64,000 nucleotides of DNA. Source: Chloroflexota bacterium. GTDB lineage: Bacteria; Chloroflexota; Anaerolineae; Anaerolineales; Villigracilaceae. Position numbers and translations under genes: made by a program. Below are positions 50,354 through 59,170 of this stretch, piece by piece. The first letter of the stretch is position 1. Every line of letters starts with the position of its first letter. The notes beneath the pieces are model-generated. The model worked only from the letters and a program-made list of their open reading frames with translations, made no database searches and was not told the DNA's origin. The stretch covers positions 1 to 64,000 of the forward strand of contig JACRBH010000160.1 in assembly GCA_016234535.1 (NCBI GenBank). Reading direction: 5' to 3'.

Positions 50354-52771
50354 CTAATTCCTCAACGGCTTCCCCGTCTGCAACAGCGACCACATTCTCG
50401 CCTGCGTCTTTTCCTCGCCGCACAGTGACAGGAATGCTTCGCGCTCAAGATCGAGGATGTATTGCTCGCTCACCCATTGCGGCTTCGAGAGTTCTCCGCC
50501 CGCCATAACGTAGGCGAGTTTGGTGGCAATGTGTGAATCATAATCCGTAATGTACCTGCCTTCCTTGAATGACCATGCGCCGATCTTCATCGCGCCGTAC
50601 ATATCGCGTCCCGCAGCATAGATCAGTTCGGGAGCGGGCGGACGATACCCAGCGGCGGACATGCTCATGACTTCGCGCTTGGCTTCAGTCAGCAAATGAT
50701 CGCGATTGAGCACAATGCGGTCCTGCGGAGTCAAGATTCCCATGTCACGCGCTTCAAATGCGGACGTGGCAACTTTTGCCTGACCAATTTGCAGGAAGGC
50801 GCGTTGCAAATATGGGAACACTTCGGCGCCGTCTGTCTTCATTGCAGGGTTAACGATGCGGCGCATAAACTCTTTCGTACCCGCGCCCGCAGGGATGACA
50901 CCCGCGCCGAGTTCAACCAGACCGATATAAGTCTCAGACGCGGCGACAACGCGCGAAGCGTGCATGGTTACTTCACAACCGCCTCCAAGCGCAAGACCGG
51001 CAGGCGCAACCACAATAGGTTTGGGGAAGTAACGCATACGCATGTTCATGCCTTGCAATTTGCGGATCGCGCCATCGAGCGTGTCCCACATGCCTTGCTG
51101 AGCCGCAACCACCACCATAAATAGATTCGCGCCAGCACTAAAATTATCGGCTTCGTTGCCAATGACCAAGCCGTCAAAATCTTTTTCAACGCGGTCGAGC
51201 GCCTCGACAGTGATATTGAAAATATCATCATCGAGCGCGTTCATCTTGGTGTGGAATTCAACCAGCGCGACACCATCGCCAATGTCGTACAGCGACGCGC
51301 CTGCATTTTCGGAAATAACCTTCTTCGTGCCTTTCAACTCGCGCAGCGCCACCATGCCTTCGGCGCGCTTGATCTTCACGTACTTCTGTTTCGACACATC
51401 GTACACGCCAACCTTGTCGCCGCCCTTGTCCGCAGGACTGCTTCGCTTGTATTGATAAAAAGTTTCAACTCCGTTCTTCAACATTGCATCCACCCACTTG
51501 GCTGGCGCATATCCCGCCGCCTTCATGCGCTTCACAGTTTCCTTCACGCCGAGCATGTCCCAGGTTTCAAACGGACCTGCTTCGTGCATGAATCCCCAGC
51601 GGGTTGCATCGTCAATCGGTTTGGCTGAGTCTGCAACTTCGGGGATGATGGTGGAGGCGTACTGGAATGCCTGATAGGTCAAAGCTTGGATAAGTTTCGC
51701 CGCCTTATCATCCGCATCCAACATGACCTTGAGCCTGTCACCCAATTCCTCAACATCTTTCGCCGCCTTGACAGAGTCAAAGCGCGGCTTGCCCGCAGGG
51801 ACATGCTCCAGGGTATTCAAGTCAAGCGAATAAAATTCCTTCTTGCCATCCTCGCCGCGGACTTCCTTGTAGAACCCGACTTTGGTTTTATTGCCAAGCC
51901 ATTTGCGTTCGATCAATGTGGAAATTAACTTGGACGGTTTTTCAGCGCTGAGATATTTTTGACCCAACTTATCGTAAGGAATCAATGGCGCAAGATTACG
52001 ACCGACATGATCCCACACGTCCACGCCGACCAGATCTATCAGCCTGAAGGTTGCCGTTTTTGGCCGACCCATCAAAGGTCCGGTAAGAGCGTCCACTTCA
52101 TCGACGGTGTAATCATTGTTCAGGATGAAATCCATCGCGAAAGCGCCAGTCCCAAAAGCCATGCGATTGCCGATGAAGTTGGGCGTATCCTTGCAGAGTA
52201 CAATGCCCTTGCCCAAACGAGCCTCGCCAAAGTGACTGATGAATTCGGTGACATCCTTCGATGTATCGGTGGTTGGAATGATCTCGAGCAGTTTCATGTA
52301 GCGCGGCGGATTGAAAAAATGTGTGCCGATGAAATGCTTCTTGAATTCCTTCGAGCGGCCCTCCGCAATTGCTTTGACGGGAATGCCCGAAGTGTTGGTT
52401 GAAACGATGGCGTTCGGTTTTCTGATGGCATCGATGCGCGTCATCAAATCAACCTTGATCTTCAAGTTTTCAACGATGGCTTCGATGATCCAGTCGGCTT
52501 CGGCAATGACGCCGAAATCATCTTCGAGATTTCCGAGCGTGATCAATGTGCGTAATTCATTGGACATCAAATTGGCAGGCTTGGCCTTGATGCAGCGATC
52601 CCAGCCCTCGTTGACAATTTTATTGCGCGCCGCTTTGTCGCCTTCAGGCGCGCCATTCGGGATAATATCCAGCAACGTGACGGGCACGCCCGCGTTCGCA
52701 AGATGAGCCGCCAACGCCGCGCCCATTGTGCCGGAGCCGATAACAACTGCTTTGAAAATGTTATATTTCAT
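50354..52771 (-). CDS. Bifunctional 3-hydroxyacyl-CoA dehydrogenase/enoyl-CoA hydratase (FadN-like)
   Basis: An 805-residue enzyme in FadN order, dehydrogenase first. VVIGSGTMGAALAAHLANAG is the NAD loop, GTHFFNPPRYMKLLEI holds the catalytic histidine, and a second dehydrogenase carboxy domain follows. From about residue 500 a crotonase domain has NEADNFSAGANL and GLALGGGCEV with VELGAGVIPAGAG supplying the two catalytic glutamates. It hydrates enoyl-CoA and oxidises the 3-hydroxy product. ATG 52771 (AGGAGC four bases ahead) is preferred over 52819, whose extra residues come from a repeat. Lies between acyl-CoA dehydrogenase and thiolase genes. Confidence 0.94.
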   Translation of the reverse strand: MKYNIFKAVVIGSGTMGAALAAHLANAGVPVTLLDIIPNGAPEGDKAARNKIVNEGWDRCIKAKPANLMSNELRTLITLGNLEDDFGVIAEADWIIEAIVENLKIKVDLMTRIDAIRKPNAIVSTNTSGIPVKAIAEGRSKEFKKHFIGTHFFNPPRYMKLLEIIPTTDTSKDVTEFISHFGEARLGKGIVLCKDTPNFIGNRMAFGTGAFAMDFILNNDYTVDEVDALTGPLMGRPKTATFRLIDLVGVDVWDHVGRNLAPLIPYDKLGQKYLSAEKPSKLISTLIERKWLGNKTKVGFYKEVRGEDGKKEFYSLDLNTLEHVPAGKPRFDSVKAAKDVEELGDRLKVMLDADDKAAKLIQALTYQAFQYASTIIPEVADSAKPIDDATRWGFMHEAGPFETWDMLGVKETVKRMKAAGYAPAKWVDAMLKNGVETFYQYKRSSPADKGGDKVGVYDVSKQKYVKIKRAEGMVALRELKGTKKVISENAGASLYDIGDGVALVEFHTKMNALDDDIFNITVEALDRVEKDFDGLVIGNEADNFSAGANLFMVVVAAQQGMWDTLDGAIRKLQGMNMRMRYFPKPIVVAPAGLALGGGCEVTMHASRVVAASETYIGLVELGAGVIPAGAGTKEFMRRIVNPAMKTDGAEVFPYLQRAFLQIGQAKVATSAFEARDMGILTPQDRIVLNRDHLLTEAKREVMSMSAAGYRPPAPELIYAAGRDMYGAMKIGAWSFKEGRYITDYDSHIATKLAYVMAGGELSKPQWVSEQYILDLEREAFLSLCGEEKTQARMWSLLQTGKPLRN

Positions 52772-52787
52772 GTTTGCTCCTTTTGTT

Positions 52788-52864
52788 GTAAACAGGTAGA
52801 CAGGTAAACAAGTACACACGGATTCGCAACCTGTGTACCTGTTTACTTGTGTACGTGTCTACCT
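52788..52864. repeat. Palindromic 'AAGTACAC/GTTTAC' repeat, copy 3
   Basis: Left units gtaaacaggtagacaggtaa and acaagtacacac oppose tgtgtacctgtttacttgtg and tacgtgtctacct with few mismatches. The right end runs into the last codons of the acyl-CoA dehydrogenase gene (stop at 52859). Confidence 0.75.
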
Positions 52865-54115
52865 CAACTCTTTTCCGCTATAACCCAAAATCTGCCGTGC
52901 CACCACGAGGCGGTTGATCTGCCCGGTGCCTTCGTAGATGTCGGTGATCTTCGCATCGCGGAACCACTTCTCAAGCAGGAACTCGCGGCTGTATCCGAGC
53001 GGCCCCATGATCTCGACGGCCTTCTGCGTGATCTTCGTGGTCACATCGCCCGCGCGCACTTTGCTCATCGAAGATTCCATCGCGTTCGATTTTTTATTAT
53101 CCGCCATCCAAACCGCCTTGATCACCAACAACCACGCCGAGCGCAGTTGGATTTCCATGTCGATTACATCGCGTTCGATGGATGTCAGTTTATTGCGCGG
53201 CAAACCATAGCGGATCGTGACTCCGTTCTCGGTCAATTTTTCTTTGAGGAATTCAAGCGCGGCTCTTGCCACGCCGATGCCTGATGCTGCTACGAGGGGC
53301 CGAGTCGCGTCGAAGGTAGCCATGGCGCCCTTGAATCCCGTCGTGGTCTTTTCAACCGTTGGGCTGCCGAGGATGTTATCGTACGGCACACGCACATCCA
53401 CCAGTGAGATCGTGGCCGTATCACTGGCACGGATGCCAAGCTTGTGTTCCAGTTTTGCGATTGTCACGCCTTTTGTGCCAGACTCAACGACAAAGGCTCT
53501 CATGCCCGCGCGGCCGGCAGTCGGGTCAATCGAAGCCCAGACAACGATAAATCCTTTGCCGAATTGCTCATACTCCGTAAACGACTTGTCTCCGCCGGTG
53601 ACGAAGATCTTCTCGCCGTTGATGATCCATTCCTGCGTGGCTTCATCCAGCACAGCGCGCGTGCGAATCGCGGATGTGTCCGAGCCTGCGCCGGCTTCGG
53701 TCATGCACATGGCGGCGAAGGTTGGTTTATCGCCGTTGAAACGCGCTAAAAAATTTGCGCGCTGTTCTGGCGAGCCTGCCGCCTGCACCGCCGCTGCGCC
53801 AAGTCCGCCGCCGGGGGTGATGAGATAAAAACCGACGTCGCCCCACGAAAGCATTTCAATTTGAGCCGCGAGAGTCTGATAACCGATCGGCTGTCGTTTC
53901 TCAGCGCCTTCCTTCGGCTTCTCGTCTCTTGGGGTCAGGCTCCCACCGCCAGTGGATTTCATGGCAGTATGCATGAATTCAATATAGCCCCACGGGATGG
54001 CATGCTCATTCTCGTCAAATTCGCGCGACTGGGAACGCATCATATTTTCAGCAACAGTCTTCAACACAAACTGAATTTGTGTAATGGGTTTGGGTGTTTC
54101 AAATTCGATGGTCAT
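52859..54115 (-). CDS. Acyl-CoA dehydrogenase
   Basis: A 418-residue FAD enzyme making the trans-2 double bond in acyl-CoA. MCMTEAGAGSDTSAIRTRA is the FAD/substrate loop, and IYEGTGQINRLVVARQIL near the end carries the catalytic glutamate of the YEGT motif. LGASAVQ-like and KWFRDAKITDIYEG segments are standard. Residues 45-85 carry a charged insert with Lys/Glu (RDEKPKEGAEKRQP). Electrons would pass to an electron-transfer flavoprotein, not encoded here. It follows a second, shorter acyl-CoA dehydrogenase gene; the two may form a hetero-oligomer. Confidence 0.93.
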   Translation of the reverse strand: MTIEFETPKPITQIQFVLKTVAENMMRSQSREFDENEHAIPWGYIEFMHTAMKSTGGGSLTPRDEKPKEGAEKRQPIGYQTLAAQIEMLSWGDVGFYLITPGGGLGAAAVQAAGSPEQRANFLARFNGDKPTFAAMCMTEAGAGSDTSAIRTRAVLDEATQEWIINGEKIFVTGGDKSFTEYEQFGKGFIVVWASIDPTAGRAGMRAFVVESGTKGVTIAKLEHKLGIRASDTATISLVDVRVPYDNILGSPTVEKTTTGFKGAMATFDATRPLVAASGIGVARAALEFLKEKLTENGVTIRYGLPRNKLTSIERDVIDMEIQLRSAWLLVIKAVWMADNKKSNAMESSMSKVRAGDVTTKITQKAVEIMGPLGYSREFLLEKWFRDAKITDIYEGTGQINRLVVARQILGYSGKELR

Positions 54116-54133
54116 GGTTTTCTCCTGTTCATT

Positions 54134-54218
54134 TCGTCATTGCGAGCGGTCTTCGCGAAGCAATCTCCTGTTACATGGAGGTTGCTTCGTCGGGAAGAGC
54201 GCCCTCCTCGCAACGACA
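54134..54218. repeat. Interspersed nested palindrome 'TCATTGCGAG', copy 4
   Basis: Outer arms tcgtcattgcgag and ctcgcaacgaca; inner cgaagcaatctcc and ggaggttgcttcg around tgttacat. The best-preserved copy, filling the junction between the two acyl-CoA dehydrogenase genes. Confidence 0.85.
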
Positions 54219-55316
54219 TCACACAATTGCTAATCCTGTCAGCATGGCAAAGCCGCGGCCGTTGCGCAGGTACATTTCAACGGGGTGCTCGCGGATGTAG
54301 CCATGCCCGCCAAGGATTTGCACGCCGCGGTCTGTGACCATCATGGCCATGTCCACTGCGCCGGTGAACGCAAGATATGCCTGCTTGAAAGCGTCCTCTT
54401 TGCCATTGTCGAGCATCCACGCGGCTTCCCAAACCAGCAGGCGAATGGCTTCGATCTCGGTCGCCATTTCAGCCAGCATGAAAGCGATGGCTTGCTTCTG
54501 CGCGATCTTCACGCCGAAGGCCTCGCGTTCTTTGGCATAGTTCATTGAATATTCCAGTGACGCTTTGGACACGCCGACAGCGGCTGAGGCGGAGGCGATT
54601 CTCATCGATGCCAGAAGCAGCTCAAAGTTATGTCCCGATGCGCCGCCCAATCGGCTGGATGCTGGTACGGTCACGTTATCCAGTTTGACACGATAAAGCG
54701 AAAGCGCGTTAATCCCCATCAATTTTTCACGTTCATCGGCAATGGATAATCCAGATGTATTTGTGGGAATGATGAAGCCCTGAGTTTGACCATCGAGATT
54801 GGCGTAGACGATCATGGCTTGCGCGTCTTTTGCGAACGGGACAAATGCTTTCTCGCCGCTCAAGACATAATCCGCGCCTGACAGTTTGGCTGTTGTGCGA
54901 AGTTCGTTGGGGTCAAAGTCAAACGCATATTCGATCAGCGCGGCAGTGTACGGCTGCCATTCGCCTTCGATAATTTTTGGCAGATACGCCTGCTTCTGCT
55001 CTTCGCTGCCTGCAAGCAGAATCGGCGTTGCAAACAGCGACGGCGTCATGACGGCCAGCGCGCCGGCAAGATCACCGCAAGCCATTTCTTCAACGGCCAA
55101 TGCGCTTGTGACCGCAGAACGTTCACCGAAGCCGCCATAAGCTTCAGGCGTGGATGCTTGCAGCAAGCCGAGTTCCCAGCCCTTGCTGATTAGCTTCTTC
55201 GGCAATTCGCGGCTTTCCTCCGCTTCGTGCGCCGCAGAACGCAGATCGTTCTCTGCATACTTCCCCACCGCGCCGACCAACATTTGTTGCTCCTCATTTG
55301 GTTCGAACGAATACAT
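54219..55316 (-). CDS. Acyl-CoA dehydrogenase paralogue, YEGT glutamate absent
   Basis: A 365-residue acyl-CoA dehydrogenase-fold protein. Typical are YSFEPNEEQQMLVGAVGKYA at the start, SRLGGASGHNFELLLASMRI and RGVQILGGHGYIREHPVEMY near the end. The chain stops at RNGRGFAMLTGLAIV, where active enzymes read YEGTxxI, so the usual catalytic base is missing; the MTEPxxGSD loop is also weak (ALIEYAFDFDPNELRTTAK). It may be an inactive partner of the 418-residue enzyme or use another base. First enzyme gene after the TetR regulator. Confidence 0.88.
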   Translation of the reverse strand: MYSFEPNEEQQMLVGAVGKYAENDLRSAAHEAEESRELPKKLISKGWELGLLQASTPEAYGGFGERSAVTSALAVEEMACGDLAGALAVMTPSLFATPILLAGSEEQKQAYLPKIIEGEWQPYTAALIEYAFDFDPNELRTTAKLSGADYVLSGEKAFVPFAKDAQAMIVYANLDGQTQGFIIPTNTSGLSIADEREKLMGINALSLYRVKLDNVTVPASSRLGGASGHNFELLLASMRIASASAAVGVSKASLEYSMNYAKEREAFGVKIAQKQAIAFMLAEMATEIEAIRLLVWEAAWMLDNGKEDAFKQAYLAFTGAVDMAMMVTDRGVQILGGHGYIREHPVEMYLRNGRGFAMLTGLAIV

Positions 55317-55341
55317 GTTGCTTCTCCTTTGTTAGACAATA

Positions 55342-55386
55342 GACAATGGACGGTAGACGGTGGTCAACGGTCTACCGTCCATTGTC
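55342..55386. repeat. Hairpin repeat between the TetR and dehydrogenase genes
   Basis: Perfect 17-bp arms gacaatggacggtagac and gtctaccgtccattgtc with an 11-base loop, preceded by a partial extra unit (gttagacaatagacaa). It lies within the operon, four bases before the TetR stop. Confidence 0.8.
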
Positions 55387-55390
55387 GGGT

Positions 55391-55951
55391 TTACTTTAAT
55401 AGGCCATGAAAAAACAAATCTGCATATTCATCCGCAATAATTTCAATCGACTTTCCTCCTTCGGGGCTGTACCAGGTCAACGTCCAGTTCATCACGCCCA
55501 TCAAGGCACGGACAGCCATGCCAGCATCGGGGCAATCGAACACTTTAGTGCGCACGCCCTCGTTAAGGACGTCCCGCCATAATCCCTCGAAGTTATCGCG
55601 TTGAGGAACATGGCGGGCGTGTAATTTTTTATCCAGTGAACGATGTTCAAACAAAAGTACAGATGATAGGTCGGAGTTTTCAGCAAGCGCAGACAAATAC
55701 GCACGGATCATTTGCCTGAGTTTTTCATCTGCGGGAAGATTCTGGCCCGCAATCCCCGCAATATGCTCAGTGAGCATTCCCAACGCGCGTTCAAGAAGCG
55801 CGAGCAGGATTTCCTGTTTTGATGAAACATGATGGTACAGGCTGGCCTTTTGCAAATTTACGGCTTCAGCAATATCTGACATGGACGCGCCGTGAAATCC
55901 CTTCTGGCGTATCACCTGTGCAGCGGCATCGAGAATGTCTTCTCTGGTCAT
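55391..55951 (-). CDS. TetR-family regulator of the beta-oxidation operon
   Basis: A 186-residue regulator. The helix-turn-helix lies in IRQKGFHGASMSDIAEAVNL and KASLYHHVSSKQEILLALLE (about residues 13-52); the rest is the helical ligand-binding domain with a TetR_C-type end. It heads the operon of two acyl-CoA dehydrogenases, FadN-like, thiolase and SCP2 genes, so it probably represses it and is released by an acyl-CoA, as FadR of Bacillus and PsrA do (inference). A perfect palindrome over its own ribosome site (55955-55984) supports autoregulation. Confidence 0.92.
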   Translation of the reverse strand: MTREDILDAAAQVIRQKGFHGASMSDIAEAVNLQKASLYHHVSSKQEILLALLERALGMLTEHIAGIAGQNLPADEKLRQMIRAYLSALAENSDLSSVLLFEHRSLDKKLHARHVPQRDNFEGLWRDVLNEGVRTKVFDCPDAGMAVRALMGVMNWTLTWYSPEGGKSIEIIADEYADLFFHGLLK

Positions 55952-55954
55952 GGG

Positions 55955-55984
55955 CTCTCCCTACCGAACGGTTGGTAGGGAGAG
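55955..55984. promoter_or_regulatory. Probable TetR operator
   Basis: Perfect 11-bp arms ctctccctacc and ggtagggagag around gaacggtt, containing the smaller palindrome accg-aa-cggt typical of TetR sites for acyl-CoA responsive regulators. It covers the predicted transcription start and the ribosome site, three bases from the start codon. Confidence 0.78.
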
Positions 55985-56011
55985 TTTACTACTCCAGCAA
56001 ATAAAAGTCAA
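55983..56011 (-). promoter_or_regulatory. Promoter of the beta-oxidation operon
   Basis: Minus strand: TTGACT (56011-56006), 17-base spacer, TAAACT (55988-55983). The -10 box touches the outer end of the TetR palindrome, so bound regulator would block initiation. Confidence 0.7.
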
Positions 56012-56029
56012 GAAAATAACAGCTAATCT

Positions 56030-56190
56030 CAACATGTGGGCAAGGAGGTCACCTGCTCTTCCCGAAGCAATCCCCCATTTATTCCAGCTAGTGGGAAGCT
56101 GCTCACCTGCCCTGGCGGGCAGCTCAGGGAGTGTCGGCGAAAATCAAAGGCATTTCGCAGCGACATATTCATAATTCGAATTGGCGAATT
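56030..56190. repeat. Interspersed nested palindrome 'TCATTGCGAG', copy 5 (degenerate)
   Basis: cccgaagcaatcccc, a long altered centre (gtgggaagctgctcacctgc) and the right end tcgcagcgacatattcataa, as in the copy at 14330-14465. Fills most of the 325 bases between the TetR gene and the kinase-like gene; TATAAT at 56221-56226 may be a -10 box for the latter. Confidence 0.6.
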
Positions 56191-56277
56191 TGCATGCAAT
56201 TGGAAACATGGCAAATCGTTTATAATTTCTGGGTGCAGGACTAATGAAGATAATGAAAAGTTATCGATCCAGCCTGT

Positions 56278-57411
56278 ATGAAAAAAATTAGTCACTTCAG
56301 AAAGCAATTAATGAATAAATATCAACATAGCAATATAGACGATCCAATTATTGAATTTATCACGACAAAACTAAACGACAACCTGGATGAATGGTTCGGG
56401 GCTCGATGCGGGCTTACTTTAATGGCCCCCGTCTTTCTTACCTATAACAACTGCTTTATGATGCGTTTCCCTCTCAGCGGGCAAAACGGGGTTGAAAAAA
56501 ACATATTAGTCAAAATTCGGCGCCATCCTAAAATGCAGTCATTAAATCAAGCGGTTTCGAAAAAGGAATTACACTCCAAGATCCCCGCAGAATATAAGGA
56601 CCTTGAATTACTGTATAAATTCTACAAGGACTACAACAAGAATCTTGGGGCAATCCGGCCTTTAATATACCTGGATAAATACTACGCCATCGTTATGGAA
56701 GAATTCAAGTCCCAGACCTTGCGTGAAATTTTGATGGACTGGAAAACGATCCTTGGGTTCGAAAACAATATAAATTACCTGTTGAATGTTGCCCAATTAA
56801 CAGGGCTATGGTTGAACAGTTTTCACGGTCAACTGCACGAATGCCATGAAATTGAAGGGTCCATCCAGCCCATTGTAAATGAAATAGTGGAACTTTTTGA
56901 TCGCCTGAAAGCCGCAAGCCGACAGCAAAACCTGGCAAATTCATTACAAGCAGGGTTCCTTCAAAAAACTACCTCGATTGAATCGAAAAATATTCCCTAC
57001 TCCGAGACACATGGCGATATGACGTGTGATAACGTACTCTACTCCAGCGAGAATATGGTATGCATAATTGATGTTAAAACCAAACGAGCTCCCATTTATT
57101 CAGACCTTGGTCTAATCATGATACACCCTGATACATTCATGCTTCAAATATTCGGTTTCGGACTTTTTTTTCGGAGACAAAACATCCAGGCGTATCGTGC
57201 CGCAATACTCAAAGGCTACTTTGGAAATCAGAATGCCGACAACACCCTGATCAATCTTTATTGTGCCATCAAAATGCTGGATAAATGGGTAATGTATGAA
57301 GAGATCATGTTCAAATCAACAGGCAGGAAGTATTTACTTTCAATCGTTGCCGCGCCGCTATTGAGAGCTTACTTCAAGCCTAGAATAAAAAAATATCTTG
57401 ATTCAATCTAG
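56278..57411 (+). CDS. APH-like (protein-kinase-fold) phosphotransferase
   Basis: A 377-residue protein with the aminoglycoside phosphotransferase/choline-kinase-like core. ETHGDMTCDNVLY (about residues 241-253) is the Brenner-type catalytic loop with Asp, Asn and a preceding His. MVCIIDVKTKRAPIYSDLGL is the metal-binding segment, with IDVK in place of the usual IDFE/DFG. NGVEKNILVKIRRHP supplies the likely ATP-binding lysine on the N-lobe strand, and IVMEEFKSQTLREIL the hinge. Many such proteins phosphorylate sugars or lipid-linked glycans in polysaccharide loci. It stands alone on the plus strand, convergent with a GH13 gene. Substrate unknown. Confidence 0.75.
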   Translation: MKKISHFRKQLMNKYQHSNIDDPIIEFITTKLNDNLDEWFGARCGLTLMAPVFLTYNNCFMMRFPLSGQNGVEKNILVKIRRHPKMQSLNQAVSKKELHSKIPAEYKDLELLYKFYKDYNKNLGAIRPLIYLDKYYAIVMEEFKSQTLREILMDWKTILGFENNINYLLNVAQLTGLWLNSFHGQLHECHEIEGSIQPIVNEIVELFDRLKAASRQQNLANSLQAGFLQKTTSIESKNIPYSETHGDMTCDNVLYSSENMVCIIDVKTKRAPIYSDLGLIMIHPDTFMLQIFGFGLFFRRQNIQAYRAAILKGYFGNQNADNTLINLYCAIKMLDKWVMYEEIMFKSTGRKYLLSIVAAPLLRAYFKPRIKKYLDSI

Positions 57412-57674
57412 GTAACTTTTGCGCAATCAGGAACAGGAACGTGAAAAACGGCAAACAACATGTTGAAGATAGGATGTCAAATATTGGAAGTGAAAATGAG
57501 AGACGCATATCCAAGCAAGTTCGTTCAACCGTCATTTAGCCAAGCGGCGCGCCTTCCAGGCGCATTATCCAAAGCCGCCGCCAGAGGCGGTGGTAGTTTA
57601 CTATTCTGCAAAGTCAACACTATGGAATCGGAAAAGAGATGGTCACTCCGCAAAGCGACCCTCTCTTTTGTACC

Positions 57675-59141
57675 CTACTTCAACACGACCCCGCTCCGCG
57701 GGGGAATGGTAACCTTGTTTCCCGAGATTACTGGACTGCCGAATAAAACCTTTGGTTTTTTGTTAAACGCTAATTCAAAGCTGCGCTCTTCAGTGCCCAC
57801 GTTGAACGCAACGGTAATGGTGGTTTCCTTGTGTGCGCGCGCGAATACCATTACATCCCCATCGGCATGGATTCGTTTGTACTCGCCGCGGCGCAGGGCG
57901 GTTTGTTGCTTGCGCAGCTGAATGCATGATTTGACGTAACATAGCAGCTCATGATCCCATTGGTCTTCATCCCACAAAAACGCCTTGCGGCAATAAGGAT
58001 CATGCCCGCCGTCCATGCCGATTTCATCGCCATAATAGATGCATGGCGCGCCAGGGATGGTGAACATGAACAGCCAGGCCAGTTTGAGAGAGTCCTTGTC
58101 ACCATTTGTGCAGGAGAGGAAGCGCGGCATATCATGGCTGTCCAACAGGTTTAGCTGCGCGCGCGTGATCTCCGGGCTGTAGAGGTTGAAGAGACGGTCG
58201 AGTTCGTTGGCAAAGTCATAGGCCCTCATCCCCGGGTGGACTCGATGCTGCAATCCGCCGCATTTATTGACTTCATCCATATTGACCCGTTGTCCGCCGA
58301 AGAAACCGATGGCCGCAGCAGTGACGAGGTAATTCATGATCGCGTCGAACTGATCGCCTTGCAGCCATCGCTGGGCTTCATGCCATATCTCGCCGACGAT
58401 ATATGCCTGCGGATTGATGGCTCGCACGCGGCGGCGAAACTCCTGCCAGAAAGAGTCGTCGTTGATGTCGCCGGGCACATCCAGCCGCCAGCCGTCAATG
58501 CCAAATTCGATCCAGTATTCGGCTACTTCGAACAGGAATTCGCGCACAGCAGGGGTGTTGGTATTGAACTTCGGCAGGGCAGGCAGGTTCCACCAACCCT
58601 GATAACCAATCGCCTTCAAACTGCCTTCGCGATGGATCGCTTCCTGTTCATGCTGGGATGGATAAGCCCCCCAGTTTTTTCTGTGATGCAGCCGGTCTTC
58701 ATCGAAAAAGAACCAATCCTTATAAGGCGATGCCGCGCCTGTTTCCAGCACGTGATGGAATTGCCAGATGCCGCGGCTGGCATGGTTGAAAACACCATCC
58801 AGAATCACACGGATGTCCCGCCTGTGCGCTTTATCCAGGAATTTTTTTAATGCGTCGTTCCCGCCGAGAAGTTTATCCACGTTGTAATAATCATAGGTGT
58901 GATAACGGTGATTGGAAGCCGAAGCAAAAACCGGGTTGAAATAGATCGCGGTGATTCCAAGCTCCTTTAGGTAATCCAACTTTTCAGCAGCGCCGTAAAG
59001 GTCGCCGCCTTTGAAGCCGTGAGTGGTGGGCGTTGAGTCCCAGGGCTCGAAGCCGATATCTGGAAGTTTTTTTCCTTTCGCAAAACGGTCGGGATAAATT
59101 TGGTAAAAAATTGCATCTTGTACCCAGTCAGGTGTTGTCAT
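57675..59141 (-). CDS. GH13 alpha-amylase-family glycosidase (neopullulanase/maltogenic type)
   Basis: A 488-residue alpha-glucan hydrolase. The four conserved GH13 regions are present: VILDGVFNHASRG, DGWRLDVPGD with the nucleophile Asp, VGEIWHEAQRWL with the acid/base Glu, and LLDSHDMPRFL with the transition-state Asp. No signal peptide is seen, so it works on imported maltodextrins. It lacks the long amino-terminal CBM34 domain of typical neopullulanases. ATG 59141 has GAGG upstream; the longer frame is not supported. It closes the operon that also codes MalF- and MalG-like permeases, another GH13 enzyme (60032-61492) and an esterase. Confidence 0.93.
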   Translation of the reverse strand: MTTPDWVQDAIFYQIYPDRFAKGKKLPDIGFEPWDSTPTTHGFKGGDLYGAAEKLDYLKELGITAIYFNPVFASASNHRYHTYDYYNVDKLLGGNDALKKFLDKAHRRDIRVILDGVFNHASRGIWQFHHVLETGAASPYKDWFFFDEDRLHHRKNWGAYPSQHEQEAIHREGSLKAIGYQGWWNLPALPKFNTNTPAVREFLFEVAEYWIEFGIDGWRLDVPGDINDDSFWQEFRRRVRAINPQAYIVGEIWHEAQRWLQGDQFDAIMNYLVTAAAIGFFGGQRVNMDEVNKCGGLQHRVHPGMRAYDFANELDRLFNLYSPEITRAQLNLLDSHDMPRFLSCTNGDKDSLKLAWLFMFTIPGAPCIYYGDEIGMDGGHDPYCRKAFLWDEDQWDHELLCYVKSCIQLRKQQTALRRGEYKRIHADGDVMVFARAHKETTITVAFNVGTEERSFELAFNKKPKVLFGSPVISGNKVTIPPRSGVVLK

Positions 59142-59170
59142 TAATTGCCTCGTCGAATGAAGATATTTTA

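Noticed and set aside
52772-52819. Earlier start for the FadN-like gene
   Set aside because: The extra 16 residues lie in a repeat, while AGGAGC stands right before the ATG at 52771.
57412-57674. Short ORF and GC-rich palindromes after the kinase-like gene
   Set aside because: The frame from 57460 runs into the antisense of the GH13 gene and has no family match; the small palindromes (near 57545-57595) have mismatches and no clear role.
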